Shown: piece by piece, positions 12,533-25,200 of the stretch
Layout of the letters: each line of letters opens with the position of its first letter
How positions within the stretch are numbered: the first letter of the stretch is position 1
Assembly (NCBI GenBank): GCA_958510825.1
Contig: OY294047.1
Coordinates: forward strand, 43,980,006 to 44,044,005
DNA from: Brachypterus glaber
Lineage: Eukaryota > Arthropoda > Insecta > Coleoptera > Kateretidae
Length of the DNA: 64,000 nucleotides
Direction: 5' to 3'
Notes under the pieces: generated by a model
The model's input: the letters and a program-made list of their open reading frames with translations, nothing else
Told to the model about the DNA's origin: nothing
The model's database searches: none
Position numbers and translations under genes: made by a program

Positions 12533-12739
12533 TATAGTAGAGAAAAAGATGCAAGTCGCTTGCAAAACAACTTTACACTAAGATATTTCAAGAAATAATA
12601 ATAATAAAGTCTTGAAATTTGGAACAAATTTTGTTTACTACTTAAAAAATCTTCCAAATTTCAAGTCACTGGGTTTTTGAAATATCGTAGTGTAAACTTG
12701 TTTTACAAGCGACTTGCATCTTTTTCTCTTCTATATTGT
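12533..12739. mobile_element. MITE with ends AGAGAAAAAGATGCAAGTCG
   Basis: The left arm AGAGAAAAAGATGCAAGTCG and right arm CGACTTGCATCTTTTTCTCT are exact inverted repeats; the arms continue with mismatches to the centre near 12615. Confidence 0.88.
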
Positions 12740-13122
12740 ACTCACCAAAACAATGAAAAAAGTTCATACGCATAATATATATTATATTGTCAAAAATTCT
12801 TCGTCTCTGAGTTATGGTCACTTTAAGTTTTTAGTTGAGATACTACTTTAATACACTCTTGGTATAGTAACATATCTTTATTCTAGTTTCTCTTTAAAAC
12901 ATATTTTTGCAAAAAATTAACAATTACATTGGGCAAATATTAAAAAATATTTGCATGCAAGTTATACAAAGAAGAGTAAATAATAATTAACGACATTTAT
13001 TGATTAAAAATATTTTCCAATCAACTGGCCATCGACCGAAGTCCTTCAGCCTGAGTGATTTACAGAATATAACAAATTATAAAAAATTTTAAATGTAAAA
13101 TACTTAATATAAAAATGTTAAT

Positions 13123-14205
13123 GTATACAGGGTGTATTTGAAATAGGGTCGAAAATTTTAACATTCTACATGATAAAAAATGACAAAAAGTTCCTATAAA
13201 CATAGGTACTTTTTTATATACACGGTGTATTTGAAATAGGGTCGGAAATTTTAACAGATGGTTTTACATCATAAAAAATGACAAAAAGTTCCTATAAACA
13301 TATGTCTAAAAATGCGTCATAAGGGAGCTACGCCCCTTTGAAAGTGGCTAAAAAAAATCGGTTTTTATTTAATAACTCAGGAACCCTTTGAGATATATTA
13401 ACGAGGTTTTGCACGTGAATTAATCCTAATAAGGCCCATCTTTGTATGTAATTTTCACGTACTTATTTAAACCAGGGGTGTGCGAAAAGGGGGGTCCTTA
13501 TCAGTTTTTTGTCCCAAACTTTTTTCTGTGTAACTTTTTTGCAATTTTATTTTTAAAATATGATTCCTCAGGTCAAAATACATAAAAAAAGGTACTCTTG
13601 TTGTAATACTGTAGGCTTAACCGTTTTCGAGAAAAGTTAATTTGAAGGTGAAATTTCACTGTTCGAGGACCAAAAATTAAATACTAAAATGTCGAAAACC
13701 AAAATTTTAATGATGCAATGTTATTCTACATCAAAAGCTAAGAAAAAAAGTTTCCATGCATGTAGGTCGCTTTTAAAGCTACCATAGCCCTTTAAAAATG
13801 GTGCTTATTTAGGAGACCATAGCTCCATTAGGATTCATTTTTGGAAGTACCTGTATATGAGGTTTTTTTCTTAGTTTTTAATGTACATTCGCCCTGCATC
13901 ATTAAAATTTTGGTTTTCAACATTTTAGTATTTAATTTTTCGTCCTCGAACCGTGGAATTTCACCTTCAAATGAATTTTTCTCGAAAACGGTTAATCCTA
14001 CAGTATTACAACAAGAGTACCTTTTTATGTATTTTGACCTGGGGAATCATAGCCACTTTCAAAGGGGCGTAGCTCCCTTATGACGCATTTTTAGACATAT
14101 GTTTATAGGAACCTTTTGTCATTTTTTATGATGTTAAACCATCTGTTAAAATTTCCGACCCTATTTCAAATACACCGTGTATATAAAAAAGTACCTATTG
14201 GTAAT
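13123..14205. mobile_element. Large fold-back element with arms of about 450-500 bp (copy 1)
   Basis: The left arm contains ACGGTGTATTTGAAATAGGG, CATAAGGGAGCTACGCCCCT and a run near 13660 including AATTAAATACTAAAATG. The right arm repeats all of these as complement in reverse order, ending in CCCTATTTCAAATACACCGT. Arms meet near 13820. A partial extra terminal repeat lies at 13123-13200. No open frame of interest is present. Related pieces occur at 15155-15300, 33120-33720 and 49683-50870. Confidence 0.85.
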
Positions 14206-14350
14206 AAATAAAAAATAAATAATAATCTAGGAGTATGAGATTGATTTTCTAGCATAGATAACAACGACCTCTGTATCAAGATGACTTTACAAAGTAAAGT
14301 AAAGCAAAGTCATCGTGGTTTGTAAAGTTTGAAAAATATCATAAATTAAT

Positions 14351-15092
14351 TACACAGGACCACAAAAAAAAATAAAGTTAGTTTTTTATAAACCAGACTA
14401 TATTTTTTTTTACCTATTTTTGAGCGCTGAAAACAATATGAAAAATAAAAATTGAGCCTTTTAAGTATTACGTAACGCAGTTTTTGATTTGCCGCTGTGC
14501 TAGTGGTATTGAAGCAAATTAGGGGTCAAATAGGTATATTATTGCCAAATTTGTTTAATACGCTAAAAACACCTTGAAAAAAAAATAGTCTGATTAAGGG
14601 TATCAGACAATTTAATAATATATTTCTTTTGATAAATGGCAACATAAAACACCCCAGACTCCCCATCACTGGAGATAAAAATATAATATATTATATATTA
14701 TATTATGTAAATTTTTTATAAAGCATAATATGCCACATACATATTATGTAGGTATGTAGTAGTATTACATATAAATTTTTATCTGTATCTATATTATTTA
14801 TATAAAATTTTTGATGAAATATATCGGAAAAACATGAAAAAAGTGCCATATTTGAAATTTGTGGCCCTGTAAAAAATTAACTAGGGTATTTAAAATCTGC
14901 AAGTATGGCAAGTATAGCAATATTCCCATAAAAAAATGGAAATCTTGAGGATTATTTTTTGCCTTGAATACATACAAAAAACCCATTGTGCGCTATAAAA
15001 AAAAATTATTATTACTGTATTCGTTTTAAGCGCAAAAATATAGTCTGGTTTATAAAACACTATTTTTTTTGTGTTCCTGTGTTATTATCTTT
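14351..15092. mobile_element. About 740-bp element with ACACAGGACCACAAAAAAAA ends
   Basis: The left end ACACAGGACCACAAAAAAAA, then TTTATAAACCAGACTATATT, is mirrored on the right by ATATAGTCTGGTTTATAAAA and TTTTTTTTGTGTTCCTGTG. The ends resemble those at 45887-46608. Confidence 0.8.
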
Positions 15093-15469
15093 AAAAATGA
15101 ATTAGGTACTTATGGTTGTTGAGATTCTGATAAACATATTAAAAAATAATATTTATACACGGTGTATTTTAAATAGGACCCCCAATTTTACGGGGTGATT
15201 CTACGTCATAACATGAGACAAAAAGTTCCTATAAACATGTCTAAAAATGTGTCTTAAGGGAGCTACGTCCCTTTGAAAGTCGCTAAAAATTAGTATATCA
15301 TCTAAAAACATTAAGTGGCCATAACTCAGAGACGAAGCATTTTAGACAATATTTGTATATGAACTTTTTTTATTGTTTCGGTAAGTACAATATAGCTATG
15401 TATAGCCAAATTTGTTACACCCTGTATTATAAAGTACCTAAAATATAGCCACAGAATGACTATGAACCA

Positions 15470-15714
<245 letters not shown>

Positions 15715-15773
15715 ATCAATATATTCTTTTAAACAAATTAAAAAATTAGAATCGTATTTGTAGGTAATATTTC

Positions 15774-15795
15774 TTTTATTAGTAACAATTTATTA
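15774..15795 (-). terminator. Polyadenylation signals of copy A
   Basis: On the minus strand AATAAA occurs in TATAATAAATTG and again in CTAATAAAAG, 80-100 bp after the stop. The equivalent TATAATAAATTA is kept near 47148 in copy B. Cleavage sites cannot be read. Confidence 0.5.
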
Positions 15796-15873
15796 TAAAT
15801 ACAAACTAATCTACAAGAAATTAGTATCCACTAAACCAATAGAAAAATTTCGAAAAGACCAATAAAGACTTGA

Positions 15874-16265
15874 CTACAAATGAGGTACCTCAGATGCACT
15901 ATTTACTAATTTTTCAGTACATGATTGACCACATTGTTTCACCAAATCGTAAAACACAGAACTTTCATCACATAAAAGATTCGACGGTTTATCAAATTCA
16001 ACTAATTTCCCTGAATTCATAACCAAAATTTGATCAGAATCCATAATTGTATGTAGTCTATGAGCGATCGTTAAAACTGTGCAGTCTTTAAACTTTTCTC
16101 GTATGGTTTTTTGAATTAAAGAATCCGTGTTCATGTCTATGTTGGCTGTGGCTTCATCCAAAATAAGAATTTTGTTTTTTCTAATTATTGCTCGAGCAAG
16201 GCATATCAGTTGTCTTTGACCGACGCTGAAGTTTGAACCATCTTCAGATACACTATGATCTAGGT
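15874..16265 (-). CDS. Copy A exon 13 (NBD2 signature, Walker B, stop)
   Basis: The terminal exon has acceptor TTTTTTAG and begins [20 protein letters not shown] (NBD2 signature). It then carries [13 protein letters not shown] (Walker B with catalytic Glu), [11 protein letters not shown] (H-loop) and a short tail ending SEVPHL and TAG. The 3' flank on the minus strand has AATAAA-type signals within about 110 bp (near 15774 and 15789). Confidence 0.97.
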
Positions 16266-19200
16266 CTAAAAAATACAAATAACTTAATAGTAATATCCTT
16301 AGTGCAATTTTAATTATTGACAATTTTGTTTTGGTTTTTCAAAAGAATTTTGTTTAGGAATTGCATGAAATGCACGAGAAAATTTCCTTAAAGCAAAATA
16401 TTTTTAATATGCCAGAACAAAGTTATGTAATAATTCAAGTAAAACGAAGAATATTTCATAACAATTTTAACATCGTGATAATTCCACTTGTGCAAATTAC
16501 CAATATAATTTGAACTTGCAAAATAGTCTCCTTAAAAATTATCTTTAGTTTAATAAAAACTAACTACAATATGGACTAACAAACAGGATCATCATCATTA
16601 AATAGGAAATAAATAAATACGAAGGAATTTTTTTTTGAAATTGAAAGAAAAACATTTCCAATAAACCCTTATTTTCCAGATTTTTAAAAATTAGGTAAAT
16701 AAAAATTTTTAATAGAAGTACAATATCCTGGTAACAGACTAAAAAAAAGACTCACCTTGCACAACAGATTTTAATTCCACATCTTCTAGTGCATTCCATA
16801 AAATATCATCAGCATATCTTTTAAAAGGATCTAGATTTTTACGTATCGTTCCAGAAAATAATACCGGATCTTGGGGTATAATTGAAATTTTTGATCTTAA
16901 TGATTCCAGTGGAATTTCGTGGATATTTATATCGTCTATAAATATATCTCCTTCGTTTAAAGCTAGTCTAAATAAGGCAGCAATTATGGAAGATTTTCCA
17001 GCACCTGAATTAAAAAAATAAAGTTAACAGTAAAAAAATTATTTTCTTGGTTAAATGTTTTTTTATAAAATTTGTCAATATTTAGCTTTCTGAGATCTTA
17101 AGATATTTATTTATAAGAATGTACATAAAAAACATAAAGATACCAGCAAATATTCTTTTATTTTTAATGAGTTTGTACCTAAGCTGAAATTGAAAAATCA
17201 GCTTTGAGAATGTTCAGCTTAACATAAAAAAACAAACTTTTCTTAACTAGAAAATAACCAATTTTTACCCTCGTTTTTATCCTGAATTAAATTTCTGATC
17301 CCATCTAGTTTATCACTATCCTATTACCATTCTTTTTTTGGGGCGAATGTAGAAATTTTCATATATACCACCAAAGACCAAAGCTATGGTTCTATCAACT
17401 AAATATAAACTTAAAAATATTAACTTAAACTTATTAAACATTAATATCGATAATGAACCCATTGAATTTGTCACGGAATTTAAATATTTAGGTATCAAGA
17501 TTGACAACACTTTAAGTTTTAATAATCATCTAAACTACATTCAAAGCAAAGTTTCACAAAAACTTCACGTGTTTAGCAGAGTATACAGGTATGTTTCACT
17601 GGATACAAAAATTACCCTGTATATGACCCTAATTAAACCACATTTTGAATATTGTTCCACGGTGCTATTTACCTTAGATACTAACTCTAAGCAAATACTA
17701 CAAAAGCTACAAAATCGAGCTATGCGCATAATCTTAGAATGTAGAAGATTAATGGCCACTTGCACCAACGATGGTTTAACTTTAAACTTGGATTAAGTTG
17801 ACGGCCGACCAATCAGAACGCAGCATTTTCAACTTAAACTTGGTTTAGTCGAGATAATCCCAGACCAAAAGTTGGTGCAAGTGGCCCTAACCCCAATAGA
17901 TCTTATGCTTAACACCCTTAATTGGTTTGACATAAATAAACAACTTAAGTATATGACCATGATTTTTATTTACAAGATAGAAAAGGGGTTAATGCCAACC
18001 TACCTGCTAAATTTTGTAACATACAATGCAGATTTTCACGAATACAATACCAGAAACAGAAACGATTTCCACATGCCACGTGTTAACTATACTCGATCAA
18101 TGAGAGCATTATTTTATAAAGGCCTTAATGAATTTAATATACTACCTGATGACATTAAGCGTAGTGTTTTTAAACGTAAACTTAGGGACTATATATGTGA
18201 TTTTTATCGCTATTTGTATTTTAACTCTCGTATTTATTTTAACTCTCGTATTTGTTTATTTATTTTTTGTACTTCCATGTCCTCATATGTTAATTTATTT
18301 TTAGTTAGTTTTAGTTAGATTTAAGTTATTGTAACTACCATTCTTTATATTATTTTTTTTATAACTAATAATGTGTGTATATTAGGCTTGCCTATTTAAA
18401 ATAAAGTTATTATTATTATTATTACACAAGAGAATTTTGCGGTAAAAATTAGCTGTTTTCATAATTATTTTCTGTGTGGAAATAATTACGACAGGGGCAA
18501 ATTCCCGTGGAGTAATTATTTCCTTTGACAGAAAATTTGAATGAAAATTCGAAAATTCGAAGAATCATGTGTAATTCTGAATATTATTTTTTAACGATTT
18601 ATAATATTTCAAACCAACTTTTACATTTTATTCATCTCAAAATGATGTAAATTGTTTGATTACTCATCTTAATATTTTTACAGGCATATTCTTTAATTTG
18701 GTTAATTTAATTCCATTCTCAATCGCTAAACTAAACCTTTTTTGTCCGTTTTTAATTTGCAAATTATGGTTCTGTCAGTAGTTCAGTCACTTACTGCAGT
18801 ATTGACTAGCGCGGTACTGCGCTAGGCTTGTGCATAAAAGTCAACCCATAAAAACGGTCATTACATTTTATAAAAACAATATTTTGTGGTATTTTTTGGT
18901 TAATAATAAAGTAATAACAATAGTTATAAATGGTAATATATTCATATTTAATTATTAATTAGTTTAAGGTATAAAATCTTGTTGTAAAAGAGAAATACTG
19001 AAAAACAAAATACTACAGCGATTCTCATTAGAATTTTCTACAGTAGAGAATTCCCGATATAACTGTAATATGATTGCACATAAATAAACAGGTGGTCAGA
19101 AATATTGTTAAATGATTCGTTGATAAGAACGTAAAAAAATAATCTTAAAAATACATACCTGTTCGACCAACTATTCCAATTTTTTCCTTTGGATTTATAG

Positions 19201-22200
19201 TAAAATTTAAATTATTTAACACAAATGGATTAGAATCTGAATACTTTAGTGATAAATTTCTAAAAACCATTTTGCCATTTTTCGGCCAGTCATTTGGAGG
19301 TATATTTTTCTCAGTATCTGGTTCTTGAGGCAAGTCTGTATATTCTACAATTCTTTCAATTGAAGTCATTTGACTGTCTAGATCTGTCCATTGTCTCATG
19401 CCATATTGAAGATAAAAAGTTATAGTCAAAGCTTGAGTTATGGCTAAACCGACATTTCCACCAAGTTTTTCTAAAAAAATGAGTATTTTTATTTTTTTAG
19501 ACTCCTTCTAAAATGGTTTAGTAATTTGCAAAGAATGACAGAAACTCGTTCAGGGGATTTATTTCATTTTAAGGGGGACATCCATAAGAAAAAAAATTGT
19601 GCATTCACCAAAAATATAATTTTGAAGGTATTTCTATGCTAAGATGCCTCGCTGGGGGGCATGGCCCCCATGCCCCCCATAAATCCGCCCCAGAACTCGT
19701 TTGTCAAAAAACATGGTGTTGAATTCCTTTTGAAGTACAAACACCCGGAAGACCTAGAAATCAGGATATCCATGAGTAAATGCAGGTTATGGATCTCAGG
19801 GATGGTGATAGAAATAACAGAAGGGCATGGCGTATTGAAACGAGAAACGGAGAAATCTGTAATAAAGCTTTCAATATAAGGTGGATGAGCCAATTATTGC
19901 CATATTCCTAATATTGCCACCCCCTCTTAAACTTGGCCAGAAAGGTTTGTAGGAAACTACCTTAAAACTTTGAAGTGCTAGAAAGGAGTCTCGATTCTTT
20001 GTCTATATTTTTTGAGTTACCTTTTTGTCTTGAAATTTATACAACGAGATATCTCGATTTTTCAATTCTCGTCAACCCTAGCCTTAATAAGTACGAATGT
20101 AATACACAGAGTGGCTTAATAGTTATTTGCGATCCTAGTAGAGGTAAGTGAATTTTTCTGTATGGTCATATTTTGCGGACCGGAGCTGAGGTCCATAAAC
20201 ACGACCGAAGACAAAAACTTACCTACGAGTAAGGCATTAAGTTTTTCTCACTACCAATTAGTTAACTTCTTATTTTATTAATAAAATTGTTGACATTTAT
20301 ATGTGTGACAATTCAAGAAATCATTTTTTATGGAATCAGTCTATAAAATTAAAAATATTAGTCTTGTGTCTAGATGTGCCCCTGCGGTAAGTGTCGGACA
20401 CTTAGTGTCCTGGCGCGGTAAATCGTTTTTTTCTGTCTTTAGTTACAGTTTTATTTGATATATCACTAAGTACGCTAGATATAGTACTTTCCATTACTGT
20501 GTAACGAAGTGACTACTTCCAACTAAAGGTTGGCCGAAGTATTGTTAGTAGGATGCAAACTCTCCGACGAGGACAGAATAGTACCGGAGAATGCCCTTAT
20601 AAGCAGGACTCGTGCTGCAGGAGCCACTCATAAACCGCTCTGTGATATATTCAGCAGAAGACCAGTGGTAGTGCAGACAACCGGTGAGTTAAAGGGCCCA
20701 TATTTAAGCTCTTTATTTTTGTAATAAAGTCTTTTACCCAGACAAACTTTTGACGATAGTTGATTCTAAGGTGACTGCGCACGGAACCGTTGTTTTAGCC
20801 AAAGCCTTTATTTATTTATTTATTTATTTATTGATTGATATATACGGGTGAACCCCATTACAGTAAATTACATATAATTTATAATTACCGATAAATACAT
20901 TTTATGTGATTGTTATCAGTGTAAACTACATCTTAATGAATGCCAAATTGTAATCCGAATTAACCACTTTACGTAAAGGCTATGATGATTTAAAGTCGGA
21001 AGTAAATGTTTTAGAACAGGCTTCCACAAATAATTATGAATGTTTTGCCAATGAAATTCAAGATAGGTTGATTAGATCTGTTAACGTGATGGTATATAAT
21101 GTTGAGGAATCAAATTCTGCACAACTTCAAGAGAAAATTGATTTCGATAGAGCGATAATTCATAAATATTTTAGTCCTCTAAAGGTAGATAACGATATTG
21201 TCAAAGTCTTACGGGTAGGAAAAAAAGGTACTAAAGCCAGACCAGTTAAAGTGGTATTTTGCAGCAAAGAAGTGGCCTTAAAAGTTTTGAAAAATAGCAA
21301 AAACTGTATTGGAAGCTATATATTGGGTTCAGACCAAACAAAAATGCAAGAGGACCATTATAAAACCTTAAAAAATGATTTAAACAATAGAATGGCCAAT
21401 GGTGAAAATAATTTAAAAATCAAGTTCATGAATGGGGTTGTATTGGGGCTAACATTAACATTAACGTTAACCAAGCCTTAGATAAACCAAAGCCCGTCAT
21501 AAGGCATTGTCCTTGCAGCCCTAGGAAAACCTATTAACGAGTGCGAAATTATTGTTAGTTATTGTTATTATTAAAGCGTTTTCCTTTATTTGACATTTCT
21601 GCCTCGAAATTAAACAGTAAACTACTCAAATCTGGCGCTCGAGAAAAATCCCAACTAGTTTTCCGTATTTTCCGATACTCGGTGCCAAAGTTGTTCTAAA
21701 CGCCCTTTTGGAGATTTAGACCAACTTACGACTTTTTAATAATGTCAACTTACCTAGTTGGTAGTGAGAAAATATATTTTTTCACTACCAGCCTAAAACC
21801 ACATCTTTATTACTGTTCTTTTCATTGCTATTTACAAGTGTCTTTAGGCACCAAATTTATTTATTGCATGATAAATTAAAATATATTAACTAAATTAGTA
21901 CCTATAAAACATGTTTTACAAAAAACACTTCGAAAAGTGAAAATCATTGGCCCATCATATTCAACCATAGATTATACAACCCATATATTATCGTAAGGAT
22001 CATAGATTACTAGAGGTATAACCCCCATATATTGATTTTTGAGACAATAGATTCTCCCTCACAGTTTTCGCCTGTCCCCTTATTTCTGGAGGAGAACCAG
22101 AATCAACACTTTGCATTTCACTTTCCATTTTTATATATTTTATTACACTTAGCACGGAAACACTTTCTAACTTAATAATTTTAGCAGATCACCAGAAAAT

Positions 22201-25200
22201 TTCTGACAGAAATGTCAAGTTATTCATTTGTTTTTTTAATGGCCGCGAACGGCCAGCGTGATATTTTAAATTTATTAGCTTTTTCATTAAATTTTAGTAA
22301 AAAAATAAATAAATAGCTAATTAATTGTACTGGTAGTGAAAAAAATACTATATTTTCCACGTGAGTGAAGATTAAACATTTTAGACCGCGTCTTGCGGGC
22401 TTCGCGCTAGCGCGCTCATCCCGAAATTTGACCCAGGTCAAAAATGTTAAACTTCTCTCACTTGGTAAATAATATACTATTAACCCATTTACAGTGAGAG
22501 CTCGTTACCAAAGTTTAGTTAACAATTGTTACAATTACCAGAAAAATATCAACGTTAAGTGTTACTGTAACAACCAGTAAATGTTAACCTTTCGTGGGGT
22601 TCCATATAAACAAGAACGTTTAGTATTTACTACGCTAACGAACTCTCAGTGTAGCCTCAAACCAAAGAAGCGACAAGTTCGTTGCTATAGCAACGGTAGG
22701 GTATACTCTACTCGGTGATGTTTACGAGTAACCCGTTTAATACAGCTCTGTAAATAATTAGTTTTGGAGAAAAATATTCACTTACGGCGATTTTATTTGT
22801 TTAACAGTTCAACAATGATTGTCGCTTCTTTGATTTTAGATATCGTCGGCTAACAAGTAAAGAGCACTAAGTCCAAAAACATGGTTTTGAGATATTCACA
22901 AATTTAACTTTCATTGTTGTTTTTTAATTTTTGTAATAATTGTTTTTGGAAAAAAACTACCGCAAATGGCAATGACATGTTTGGACATAATGATGTCCCA
23001 TTTGAAGTTAAATAAAGAAAAATTGAAGTAGTTTAATTCAACTAAATTTGAAAAAAGACATGGACTTAGTGCTTTTTAATTGTAGGCCCACGACGTCGGC
23101 TTACAAGTAAAGAGCACTAAGTCAATAAAATAATATAAAAAACAACTATTTAAAATTAAAACCTTTCTATTAATTAAACGTAATGTATAACTATAAAGTA
23201 GAAAACAAGATGTTTACATACATTTTCAAAAACTAGATTTTTAAAAGAAGGGTTTGAACTCTTTGATTGTTTAAAGAACGTTTCCAAAATTAATTAAATT
23301 TGTTAGCATTAATTATATAAAACTGCTTACTATGCCAGAACTAAGACAGTTTTCAGAGGCCATCGCCTGTGCCGGCAAAGAAGCATCTCCTAAAGTCAAT
23401 AATTATAATGAATCATTATCAATGATAAAACACTTCACGGTGCAATTCTAAGGGCTGTTTTCCGAACTTTCCGCGAACTTTAGTTTTTTTCTTATATTCT
23501 TCTTATTTTTGTAGTAATCAAGGATTTAAGAGCAAAATTTAAATAATCTATCAGTTAAAATTTCAATGCGTTTGTCAGTACAATAAATAACGCGATATTG
23601 TATCATATAAATGATACAAGCAATCATATTTTTATAAATTAAGTCTTTTTAAAAAGTCGCTTAGTGCAGAAACATTTGAAATAATCTACAAGTAAAGTAA
23701 AGTGACTTAGTGCCTATTGCCAGATAAAATTTTAATCAAAATCAAATTGGTGCTTTTTGTATAGTGGGTAAATCTCTTGGCAGTCCACCTAGAAGTTAGT
23801 TGGGTTTACCTATACATAGATCATCAAAAATTAACTACAGTGCTATTAAAATCCCATTTTTGCAAAAAAGTGACTTAGTGCCTTTTACTTGTAAGCCGAC
23901 GATATTTACTTAGAATTACCTGAATCGCTAAGAACACAAACTAGGGTTACTATTGCTGTATATATTACGCAATTAAAATCAATAAAAAATCCAAAGGCTC
24001 TATTTAACAAAATAAACATAAAATATGCAGAAGTATTTCTGTTTTGATGCTGATCAAATTCTTTTATCAATATTTTTTCTGCATTAGAAGCTCGTATGGT
24101 AGATATACCCTTTAGAGATGCTGCCATGTGTGTAAATAAGGGACTTTTGGCTAAAATCATAAACATCATAAACCCTTTCTAAACGGGTGACAATACAATA
24201 AATACAAATACAATAAATCGGTACCTATGTAACGGAAAATAATAGTCTTATGAGATAAAAATTATTTAAAATGTTTTTGTAGAAAATTAAAATTATGTAA
24301 TTTTATTTTACCTTTTATGTGATTTTCAAATGTTTCTTCTATTTTTAATAATAAAGAGACATATTTTACATTTTGGGGGAGAGGGAGGGGGCTTGAAAAA
24401 AATGATAAAAACATTTTTTGTGAAATTTTATTTTACCTTTTATGTGGTTTTTAAATTTTTATTCAATTGTGAATAGTAAAAAAGTTATGTTTGCAACAAT
24501 TTTTTACATTCTGGGGGAGAGGGGGGGGGCGCTGAAAAAAATGATAATAACATTTTTGTGTAGTTTTATTTAAAGTTTTATAATAAAAAAATTACGACCG
24601 AAAGAAAATTTCCCCCCAACCGATTTTGCTAAAATACGAACTTGTGCAAGATAATATAAACGTACATCTGTATACCAAATTTCAAGTCGCTAGCTCAAAG
24701 CATTCCTAAGTTATCGTGGATCCAGACAGACAGACCGACCGATCGACAGACAGACAGACAGATAGACAGGTATCATTTTTTGTTGTTGCTTATTTTGCTT
24801 TTTCTCGGCGTTTCAGGAAAAAAAAATGATTTAAGCAAAAAAAAAATTGATTTTTTTTTCTATCACAATACTTTCTTTTATGAGAAAGTAAAAATATTTA
24901 TTCATTTAAAAAAATAATGTTAGGGGTAAGTAAGGGGTGAATTTATTTTTTTTTTCAGGTGGCTTTTGCACAACTTGATTATCTCTTTTAGTTTTCGAGA
25001 AAATAGCTGAGAAATTAGAGTTGGGCGACCCGGTATCATTTTTTTTTTGTTGCTTATTTTGCTTTTTCTCGGCGTTTCAGGAAAAAAAAATGATTTAAGC
25101 AAAAAAAAAATTGATTTTTTTTTCTATCACAATACTTTCTTTTATGAGAAAGTAAAAATATTTATTCATTTAAAAAAATAATGTTAGGGGTAAGTAAGGG

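Noticed and set aside
20530..20724. Plus-strand ORF of 64 codons with a donor-like site (CCG/GTGAGT)
   Set aside because: Composition is gene-like but no partner exon or known motif was found and it sits inside a transposable element; left as part of that element.
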